A stretch of DNA of 64,000 bases, from assembly GCA_907163375.1 (NCBI GenBank), contig CAJQUW010008753.1:1-64000 (forward strand), in the 5' to 3' direction. A program made the position numbers and the translations under genes. The stretch's first letter is position 1. Every line of letters starts with the position of its first letter. Of this stretch, positions 57,874-64,000 are shown piece by piece. Source of the DNA: Prostheceraeus crozeri (Eukaryota > Platyhelminthes > Polycladida > Euryleptidae). The notes under the pieces are model-generated. The model was not told where the DNA came from. It searched no databases and was given only the letters and a program-made list of their open reading frames with translations.

Positions 57874-58150
57874 AAGGCTTGATGGTGAGACTCAAGAAGA
57901 TTGTAAACGGTGCATACTTTCGTGTTTGGCACGGCATGTTCTGACAGAGGGAGAAGCAGTACCGATAAATGGTCTGAGGTGGCAACTGGAGGCCCGATTT
58001 CGACTTTATAATCATCGACCATTTCTGTGGAAACAAGGATTAGGTCTAGAATCGCGGTGCCCCTTGTAGGTTCAACAACAATGTTTTGAAGATTAAACGA
58101 TGCAGATAAGTAGTAACCCCGTGCCAAAGTAAAGCGCAAAATGGGCAACG
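57870..58150 (-). pseudogene. C-terminal end of the LINE APE endonuclease
   Basis: Minus-strand FTLARGYYLSASF, NIVVEPTRGTAILDLILVST and ATSDHLSVLL match the last part of LINE endonucleases (the catalytic SDH motif). It sits one base out of frame with the RT that follows, so a frameshift near 57880 separates them. Confidence 0.8.
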
Positions 58151-58179
58151 TTGAGTTATCATGCTGACTCAGCCCCCCT

Positions 58180-59350
58180 CTGGAAGGAAGTATGAAGGGA
58201 GGTGGCCAACGATGTGCTGGGAGGAATGGGTCCGTGAGGAGAAAACTGTTCCTTACCCCCCCCCCTCTGGAAGGAGGGAAGGAAGGCGGCAAGGGTAGGA
58301 ATGTGGGAAGGATAGAGTGAGAAAAGCTGGGTTTTGGTGATTTTGGGATGAGTAAGGTCGTTTTTCGGGCAGAAGGCGGGTTCGGATGGGAAATTGGAGT
58401 TCAGATTCGGAGTCTACGTGGAATGCTGGGTTGGGAAGGATGGAAAGAGGAGTTTTCCTGTGAGGTAAGGGTAGGAATCCCTGAAAACGGCAGAGTTAGA
58501 AAACGGTGGGTTTTGGTCATTTTGGGATGAGAAAGGCTGGAATTCGGCATGAAGGAGGCCTCGGATGGGAAATTGGACGGCAGATTCGGAATCTACGTGA
58601 AATGTTGGGTTAGCAAGGTTGTTTCCAGCGGAATCGGAGAGAAAACATTTTTGGGACGTCCCCACCCCTCTGGACGAGACTTCCAACTTTGGTTCTAGAG
58701 ATCGGAGAAAGTCGTGTGATAGCTCATTTGAAAGCTAAGAGTGAGAAAAATGCAGTGGAAAGCTCACTTTGGCCCCATCTTCTTGGGTTTAGAGAGGAAA
58801 ATGGCAGGAAAACGTCAGAGTTAGAAAAGGTGGGTTTTGGACGTTTTGGGATGGGATAGGCCGTTTTTCGGCATAAAGGAGGCCTCGGATAGGAAAACGA
58901 AGAGCAAACTCGGACTTTTTGGCCAATTTTGGGTCTAGGGACTTGTTTCCAGCTCAATCGGAGAGAAACAGTTCTAACCCCCCCCCATCTGGAACGAGAC
59001 TTCCAACTTTGGTTCTAGAGATCGTAGAAAGTCGTGTGATAGCTCATTTGAAAGCTGAGAGTGAGAAAAATGCAGTGGAAAGCTCAATTTGGCCCCATCT
59101 TCCTGGGTTTAGAGAGGAAATTCTCTGAAAATTGCCAGAGTTAGAAAAGGTGGGTTTTGGTCGTTCTGGGACGAGAAGAGTCGTTCTTCGGCATAAAGGA
59201 GGCCTCGGATGGGAAAACGAAGAGCAAACTCGGACTTTTTGGCCAATTTTGGGTCTAGGGACTTGTTTCCAGCTCAATCGGAGAGAAAAAGTTCTGACCA
59301 CCCCCCATCTGGAACGAGACTTCCAACTTTGGTTCTAGAGATCGTAGAAA
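58180..59350. repeat. tandem repeats of about 320 bp
   Basis: GACTTCCAACTTTGGTTCTAG recurs at about 58680, 58999 and 59319, and GGTGGGTTTTGG recurs at 58505, 58827 and 59148, so the period is 320-322 bases. There are about three full units; a shorter degenerate portion (58180-58500) precedes them. Units include purine-rich runs and CCCCCC stretches before ATCTGGAACGAG. Pieces near 58940-59020 and 59260-59340 are almost identical. It separates the LINE from the compact gene block on the right. Confidence 0.9.
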
Positions 59351-59607
59351 GCTCTCAATCTGCAATAGCTCATTTGAAAGCTAAGAGTGACACAAATTCA
59401 GTGGAAGAAACGGCTGGTTCACATCTGCTTTTGTTTAGATGTGAGACGCCATTGAAAATTTTGGAAATTGTCGAAAAAGTGAAAGAGTTGGAATTTTTAC
59501 GAAAATCGCACTAGCGGGTGAACGAACCTTGGATGGGCAAATAAAGACCAGATTTGAAATCAGCCTGACATTTTACACCTGAATGTCATTCATGCTATGT
59601 CTGCGAA

Positions 59608-59999
59608 GTGATAGGAAGAAAGATGACAGATGCAGTAGAGTTTACGAATGAATTTTGTTCACTACGTTTTCATCGACAAAGTCTTAGTGGTGTGATTGGG
59701 GACTACATCATCTCATTTCATCATGAAAAGGTAGACTTAGAATTTGCTATCGCTAAAGGTTACTTCGTTTTCCAACAACTCATGGTCAGTTTGATGAATA
59801 AGATGTGAAAGGACGATTAGTTGCAGAGATTGAATTTGAGAAAGTGACTGATGAACATGCAGGTGAACGTGTAGTGTTTCATTTTGCATCCTATTCTGCA
59901 GAGACGATACATGATCCCAAAGATTTCTATCAGCGACACATGGTTAAAATTGCATCTCGACTAGATTCATTTCAAGAACATGGATACAACTTTCTCTGA
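59608..59999 (+). pseudogene. small-protein family A, first copy (broken)
   Basis: Plus-strand frames contain CSLRFHRQSLSGVIGDYIIS, then KGRLVAEIEFEKV and FYQRHMVKIASRLDSFQ. They match 62328-62651 (KGRLVAYIELKDL, FYVRHMEKIMERIEE) over most of the length, so the two are paralogues of an unrecognised family with about 110-140 residues. This copy is broken at least once. Function unknown. Confidence 0.6.
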
Positions 60000-60182
60000 T
60001 GTCGCATAAAACACATTCATATTCAACTCAATGTGCTAAACTAGATTTGACTACAAGATTTGGGAGAAGCAATCATGAGTCAGTCGTCCGCGTGCCTCCT
60101 TTTCCCTGCCGCAACGAAGTCAGGGGAGAAACGGAGGTCTCTGATTGGCTCTCATATTGTGAAATGTGGATTCGCAGGAGAC

Positions 60183-60190
60183 TATAAAAG
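60183..60190 (+). promoter_or_regulatory. TATA box of the first long gene of the block
   Basis: TATAAAAG stands 35 bases downstream of GATTGGCTC (an inverted CCAAT) and about 27 before a TCATTTC initiator-like site. A leader exon could end at ACAA|GTGAGT (60309), and a matching acceptor, TTCGTTACAG, ends at 60630 just before the Kozak-like GCCATGG. Confidence 0.55.
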
Positions 60191-60321
60191 CAGACGTCTC
60201 CCCATTTTCTCTTCATTTCATTCTCTTGACTTGGAAAGCGTGTGCGACTTGCTCAAGCAATTCTCCGTCTCAATTTTGTCTGATTCAATCCTGTTTCCAA
60301 ATTTACAAGTGAGTGTCATGA

Positions 60322-60513
60322 CGGTGTGGCCTAAACGCAGCAGAGTGTGTGCTGCAAGCCGATTTTGTTGAATCATCACCACCGCCACCTCCACCACCTA
60401 GACGCTTCACCTTTAAGTCTTTTAAGGAATTGAAACTTAATTCGGGGCCTAAGCCCATGACATTTAATTTACTGGACAATGACGAAGACTTGGACTTTGG
60501 TGATAATCTTTAA
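60322..60513 (+). other. open frame with polyproline and acidic tail
   Basis: This 63-codon frame without a clear ATG holds seven consecutive prolines (ESSPPPPPPPRRF) and ends LDNDEDLDFGDNL. An acidic tail of this kind occurs in single-strand DNA-binding proteins. It lies inside the putative leader intron of the next gene, so either the intron is not always removed or this is a separate small gene. No homologue recognised. Confidence 0.3.
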
Positions 60514-60636
60514 ATCATGTTAACGCCCCAAAAGGTCCTCTTAAGGGCCACCTCATATGTCACTGCTAAGCTAACAATTTTCTTTTCTCTGATGATCATG
60601 AATGTACTTAGTGGTATTCTTTCGTTACAGACTGCC

Positions 60637-61320
60637 ATGGCCATGAATCCTACTCCAACTGCTGCATTGCTGAATCCTCAACATCTCGAGCTGTGGAATC
60701 CGAAAATTGAAAAAGTATTTCACGGCTATCCTACCTACAAACAACAAGTGCGCTACAGCGGTGTTCGACTCTATTTTCAAACGCCGGCGGTATACTTACC
60801 AAAAGTGGATACGCAAGTAAATCGTTGCGGTGAAAACCTGAGTATCCCTATTAATAAGTGGTTGCGCCAGCAGCTTGAAATTTTAGAAGACGTTGTGAGG
60901 CAAAAGGCTCTTATTCCTACTGAACTATTACAGTTGTGGCCAGAAAAGAAAACTTCTTATTATAAACCATTGTATCGCGGCACTCGCTGCTATATTTTGC
61001 AAAGCAAGTATTGTAAAGTCACTTCAGGAGTGACAGTTGAACAGTCAGTTGAAACAGAATTGTCATCGCTAGGTGCAGGCTTTCATTCCTTTCATATAGA
61101 GGTGCCTGCTGTTTATGTAGGACCTCATCAATCTGACGGTAATTTGATTTCTCTCAATTTGCGTGTTGCTCAAATTCATCATCAACCTGAGTTAACAGGT
61201 CTTGATCACATTGAGAAAGTCATTGATTCTTGTGTCAAAGAATGTCAAGAACCTGTCACCAAATCTAAACGCCGTCGCGCATCAAAGAAAGTTGGTGCTA
61301 CCACCAAAAAGAAATCTTAA
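60637..61320 (+). CDS. unknown protein, family B, first copy (227 residues)
   Basis: I chose the ATG at 60637 because it has a strong start context (GCCATGG) and follows a splice-acceptor-like TTCGTTACAG. The same frame is open further upstream to 60517, where a hydrophobic stretch would otherwise precede it. The product begins MAMNPTPTAALLNPQHLELW. It contains two strand-rich segments (YSGVRLYFQTPAVYLPKVD and GFHSFHIEVPAVYVGP) and ends in a Lys/Arg-rich tail (KSKRRRASKKVGATTKKKS) suited to nucleic-acid binding or nuclear import. The GFHSF segment recurs in the frame at 63235-63513 (GFYSFEIKIQTIYMGP). Unrecognised; a DNA-binding role is inference from the basic tail. Confidence 0.6.
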   Translation: MAMNPTPTAALLNPQHLELWNPKIEKVFHGYPTYKQQVRYSGVRLYFQTPAVYLPKVDTQVNRCGENLSIPINKWLRQQLEILEDVVRQKALIPTELLQLWPEKKTSYYKPLYRGTRCYILQSKYCKVTSGVTVEQSVETELSSLGAGFHSFHIEVPAVYVGPHQSDGNLISLNLRVAQIHHQPELTGLDHIEKVIDSCVKECQEPVTKSKRRRASKKVGATTKKKS

Positions 61321-61474
61321 GTATTGTAATCAGTTAGTATGTAGTGAATGTGGAAAACACGGTCTTGCGCGTTATGTTCAATTAAAACATTGTAATCATG
61401 TTGTATGTTTCTTTTGTTTTGTAAAGGACAGACATCCTTATGAAGTTCCTGCTCAATGTATTATTTTGCAATGA
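61314..61474 (+). CDS. small Cys/His-rich, zinc-finger-like frame
   Basis: The frame encodes NQLVCSECGKHG, then LKHCNHVVCFFCFVKD. The Cys/His order is C-x2-C-x12-H-C-x-H-x2-C-x2-C, resembling a short RING or zinc-ribbon. It overlaps the end of the previous gene in another frame, and no ATG of its own lies just before the motif, so how it is expressed is not clear. Confidence 0.4.
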
Positions 61475-61493
61475 AGTCTTTTTGATATTGTAG

Positions 61494-62057
61494 GTTGTCA
61501 TCATCATAGACAGTGAGGGCGCACCCATGCAGGAGTTGAGAGCTATTCCAATGAGGGAAAGTGATCAAACTGTTGTTAGTGTATATCATAGATTTGCCTA
61601 CTGTCTTCCACAAAAAGGCGAATGGTCACGGCGTCATGTGCATGGACTTGATCCTTCTATTTTAATTCATATTGGATTTGTAAATGAAACGTATTTGATA
61701 AGTGATTTCAAGCGGTGGCTGTCAGGTTTTCATATTGTTAGAATATTAGGAAATGATTTTGAACGAGAAGCAGCAACACTTCAGTTGCACATTGATAATT
61801 TATATTTACCATGTTGGGTAGATCGTGTAAGACAAGACTTTCATATACATTGTGATCAAAAGAAGTTTAGAGATGAAATGATTTTTGATATGGCTGTATG
61901 TTTCGGTGAGAGACATCACCTTTACAGACCACCATCCCATTGTAATACTAGAAATAAAGCCACCTACATTGCAAAACTCTCTTCACGCTGCCACTGTAGT
62001 CTCTATGACGTTTATGAACTGTATCTATATTATTGTCAACAGCATGGGTCTATGTAA
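61494..62057 (+). CDS. DnaQ-like (DEDDh) exonuclease candidate
   Basis: The frame is open from 61494, after a TATTGTAG that could be a splice acceptor; the first ATG is at 61527. Motif I, VVIIIDSEGAPMQE (Asp-x-Glu), lies at the very start, partly before that ATG. HVHGLDPSILIHIG corresponds to the HG segment of the fold, RILGNDFEREA supplies motif II, and RCHCSLYDVYEL supplies motif III (His-x4-Asp). A His/Cys set (HIHCDQKKF, PSHCNTRNK, SRCHC) recalls the zinc site of Maelstrom proteins, which share this fold. Predicted to trim nucleic acid 3' ends. AATAAA follows at 62139. Domain call by motif order only. Confidence 0.5.
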   Translation, partial: VVIIIDSEGAPMQELRAIPMRESDQTVVSVYHRFAYCLPQKGEWSRRHVHGLDPSILIHIGFVNETYLISDFKRWLSGFHIVRILGNDFEREAATLQLHIDNLYLPCWVDRVRQDFHIHCDQKKFRDEMIFDMAVCFGERHHLYRPPSHCNTRNKATYIAKLSSRCHCSLYDVYELYLYYCQQHGSM

Positions 62058-62138
62058 AACATGTTTTTTACTCCTTATGAATGAGTGATGATCATTTCAT
62101 GAAGTGTATTCTGTACTTGTGAATTTTGACTGATGCTG

Positions 62139-62144
62139 AATAAA
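62139..62144 (+). terminator. AATAAA after the exonuclease-like gene
   Basis: AATAAA lies 82 bases after the TAA at 62057. Confidence 0.5.
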
Positions 62145-62327
62145 CTTACACAGGAACATGATTGTTATTTCTGTTTTATTCATAGTGTAAGTCATTGAAG
62201 CAATATGGAATCTATACTCACAACGTTTATGATGGCGCATCGTACCTTAGCCAACCACATGTGTCATTTGACACTTGATTAACAAGGATTCGATGGAATT
62301 TTACAAGATTGCAAACTTACATTTAAA

Positions 62328-62651
62328 ATGAAGATGAATGATATGAAAGTAGTGGTAACTGAAAGCCTTCCTCTCTTCAAAAGATTGATAGAGAGTTTAC
62401 AACCTCAAGTTGTGAAGGGTAGACTCGTTGCATATATAGAGTTGAAAGATTTGCAAAAACCACTTCGTTTTGGATCTTATTGCACAGAATGGATTACTCT
62501 TAGTGATCAATTTTATGTACGTCATATGGAGAAAATTATGGAGAGAATAGAAGAGACGATGGAAGGAAATGCATACGTTGTTCAACATATCATGATTCAA
62601 CTGAGTGTGTTTACATCAACGACTTTGTTTGATGGCCGACATGTTGTGTAG
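62328..62651 (+). CDS. small-protein family A, second copy
   Basis: The 107 residues include VKGRLVAYIELKDLQKPLRF, GSYCTEWITLSDQFYVRHME and KIMERIEETMEGNAYVVQHI. They match the broken copy at 59608-59999 in order and spacing. Sequence related to the N-terminal part of that copy also lies just upstream of this frame (62205-62327), so this copy is probably broken too. Amphipathic and without Cys clusters; function unknown. AATAAA lies five bases past the stop. Confidence 0.5.
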   Translation: MKMNDMKVVVTESLPLFKRLIESLQPQVVKGRLVAYIELKDLQKPLRFGSYCTEWITLSDQFYVRHMEKIMERIEETMEGNAYVVQHIMIQLSVFTSTTLFDGRHVV

Positions 62652-62655
62652 ATGC

Positions 62656-62661
62656 AATAAA
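62656..62661 (+). terminator. AATAAA after family A copy 2
   Basis: AATAAA begins five bases after the stop at 62651. Confidence 0.5.
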
Positions 62662-62704
62662 GACTTCTTTTAACTGAGTATTTTGTAATGGCGTATAGAG
62701 TAAC

Positions 62705-62850
62705 ATGAGTCATTGCACTTTGTTAGATAAATGAATGCGTCTTTGTTCGAGAGGGGCGTGACACAAAATGAGTCATTGCGCTTTGTGCATTACTATCAGG
62801 CTCTTTGTTAGATAAATAAATGGGTCTTTTCTTCGCTAGAAGGGGTGTGT
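62705..62850 (+). repeat. two-copy direct repeat between genes
   Basis: ATGAGTCATTGCACTTTGT, then TAGATAAATGAATGCGTCTT and AGAGGGGCGTG, recur once about 65-100 bases further on with small changes. It lies in the gap before the last two frames and may be regulatory or a replication-linked repeat; unproven. Confidence 0.6.
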
Positions 62851-63179
62851 CACTAACGTCTTTGTGAGGACTAGAACGACTTTGTAAGAGGGTTGTCAGT
62901 CATAGGGAAGGTTTCCACCCACGCAGTCAAAAGTTCACGTGTGATAGATAACTCTTTGTCACGCAACAAAGACAGGGAAAACATGAAAAGGGAAACGCAT
63001 TGGGTACACTGAACTCCCTTACTTTAGCATCGAGTACAAATGCTTTCAATCAAAAGATAACTCATCATGGAGAAGCCGTGACCATAAAAACACCAGGTTA
63101 TCGGACGGCTTGTCTAAAGGTCATGTCAACAAAGTATGGACTGGCCATGTGTGTACCGTTAGACTATTAGACACCATTG

Positions 63180-63513
63180 CAATTCAATACTCTTGAAACA
63201 TTCCTGAAAGAAAATCTCACCATTCCCAAAGAAGTTGTTCGACACAATGAGAAGCGGCCACAAGTTTCCATCATGGAAAGACGATACATGTATGTTCATA
63301 TGGATAGACACTGAAAAGGAGAGGAGCGAATTCGACTTACTCAATTGCAAACCTCTCCCCACTTTGCGAAAAGGATTCTACTCCTTCGAAATTAAAATTC
63401 AAACCATCTACATGGGTCCGAGTAGGGACGGAAGGTCGTTTACGTTGAATCCCTATCTTGTCTCCATAACCTTTAAAGATGATGTCTATGTTGATGATGA
63501 TCAACTACAGTAA
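63180..63513 (+). pseudogene. family B, second copy (broken)
   Basis: It contains LRKGFYSFEIKIQTIYMGPS and RSFTLNPYLVSITF, which line up with GFHSFHIEVPAVYVGP and the following strand of the 60637-61320 product, plus sequence related to its middle part. It lacks the N-terminal third and the basic tail and is broken at least once. Confidence 0.5.
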
Positions 63514-63669
63514 CACTCTCCACACACTGAGAACGCACCATCGGTCTTTATGAGACCAAGGCCTAACGGACACCTTATCAAGAAAGAAAATGTACACTCA
63601 CCATGCCACACATGAACATGACTCTCTCCTCCTTTCTTAGGCATACCATTCTTCACTCAGGTTCGAATC

Positions 63670-64000
63670 ATGTGGAAATTATCAGCATGTCTCTATGTAT
63701 CATGGAAAAATCAGTATGTTACATTTCATGATATGAAACGTCAACTTCATATAACTCTAGAATGCTTTCAACTACAAAGGTTGCATCGCGCAATCCTATC
63801 CAACTCTTGCCGTGTCATTAATGTAGGAGACGGCATTGTATTTATTCGCATTCAAGAGATGATTCTACATAATGATCACTGCTACATCGTGATTCCAAAA
63901 CCCTCATGGGAAAAGTATAAAAGGGAAAGTATAAAAAGAATCAACCCTCATGTATTCTGTGAATCATGCTCCCCATCCGCATCATCAACGCCATGCGCGA
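63670..64000 (+). CDS. unknown protein, open to the window end
   Basis: ATG at 63670 starts a frame of 110 codons with no stop before the window ends: MWKLSACLYVSWKNQYVTFH, then LHITLECFQLQRLHRAILSN and VINVGDGIVFIRIQEM. It has alternating strands and helices and no recognised motif. Two TATA boxes lie inside its 3' part, so the end may instead be the promoter of the next gene. Confidence 0.35.
   Translation, partial: MWKLSACLYVSWKNQYVTFHDMKRQLHITLECFQLQRLHRAILSNSCRVINVGDGIVFIRIQEMILHNDHCYIVIPKPSWEKYKRESIKRINPHVFCESCSPSASSTPCA
63916..63938 (+). promoter_or_regulatory. double TATA box before a frame leaving the window
   Basis: TATAAAAG at 63916 and TATAAAAAG at 63930 precede an ATG at 63966 (MLPIRIINAMR, open to the end). 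The arrangement mirrors the TATA box at 60183 and suggests a further gene beyond the window. Confidence 0.45.

Larger units (their letters stand above)
55795..58150 (-). mobile_element. 5'-truncated LINE (CR1/L2/Jockey-type)
   Basis: It reads on the minus strand from the end of an APE endonuclease (58150) through a complete reverse transcriptase to a 3' UTR. ORF1 and most of the endonuclease are missing. The 5' break coincides with the start of the 320-bp tandem repeats. Confidence 0.85.
59608..64000 (+). mobile_element. compact multi-gene, virus-like block (left part, family unknown)
   Basis: Within 4.4 kb at least eight short plus-strand reading frames lie close together, with TATA boxes (60183, 63916, 63930) and AATAAA signals (62139, 62656) between them. 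This gene density is unlike the rest of the window. Two protein families each occur twice, and one frame resembles a DnaQ-type exonuclease. No capsid, DNA polymerase, integrase or packaging ATPase is seen here, and the block runs off the window. At least two of its genes are broken, so it is best read as a fossil. Adenovirus-like or Polinton-like large elements, or a herpes-like insertion, are possible relatives; none is shown. Confidence 0.5.

Noticed and set aside
1-64000. CRISPR array, bacterial operon or rRNA genes
   Set aside because: Repeats present are minisatellites, MITEs or tandem units without unique spacers of constant length. Splice sites and element types are eukaryotic. No rRNA core sequence was seen.

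Overview
This is a window of animal nuclear DNA, AT-rich and full of transposable elements. Introns are of the GT-AG type. The elements (Penelope-like elements with GIY-YIG ends, Harbinger, hAT, Tc1, pogo, CR1/L2-type LINEs, tRNA-derived SINEs) and the CUB-metzincin architecture suggest a marine invertebrate. I cannot name the phylum from the sequence.

Host genes. One long minus-strand gene runs from about 46.0 kb down to about 8.1 kb. Its eight visible exons join in consistent phase and encode a CUB domain, a propeptide-like region and a reprolysin-like (M12B) zinc metalloprotease. Two oddities stand out: the zinc signature reads HEIGHMFGLIE, with Glu where the third His should be, and one exon has an in-frame TAA. 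Nested in its 19.5-kb intron, on the plus strand, is a complete two-exon gene (29593-30886) for a 203-residue secreted protein with six 12-residue His/Gly/Asp/Asn/Tyr/Arg repeats.

Mobile DNA. 2.9-5.7 kb: a foldback element and two inverted Penelope-like halves. 12.2-12.8 kb: a minisatellite built around a palindrome. 16-20 kb: a LINE scrap and a tandem array of LTR-like units. 21-29 kb: copies of a 520-bp hAT-like MITE, a Penelope-like 3' end, a complete hAT element carrying a 57-bp repeat expansion, and a foldback insertion. 31-37 kb: a CTAG-rich Harbinger-like element, a 977-bp Harbinger element with a Myb-like gene, and an inverted-repeat element. 38-40.5 kb: palindromic hairpins and the 5' half of a LINE. 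41-50.5 kb: two more 520-bp MITEs, a 643-bp hAT MITE, another MITE, a pogo-type element that keeps its DNA-binding domains but lacks the DDE domain, and a mariner MITE. 52.6-58.2 kb: a perfect 86-bp palindrome, a Tc1 element, a SINE and a 5'-truncated LINE. 58.2-59.35 kb: about 320-bp tandem repeats.

The right end (59.6-64.0 kb) is unlike the rest. Short plus-strand reading frames are closely packed, with TATA boxes and AATAAA signals between them. They include a DnaQ-like (DEDDh) exonuclease candidate, a small zinc-finger-like frame, and two families of small proteins each present twice. I read it as the left part of a virus-like or large self-encoding element that continues past the window. 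At least two of its gene copies are broken. I cannot assign it to a known family, and it is the best candidate here for something undescribed.
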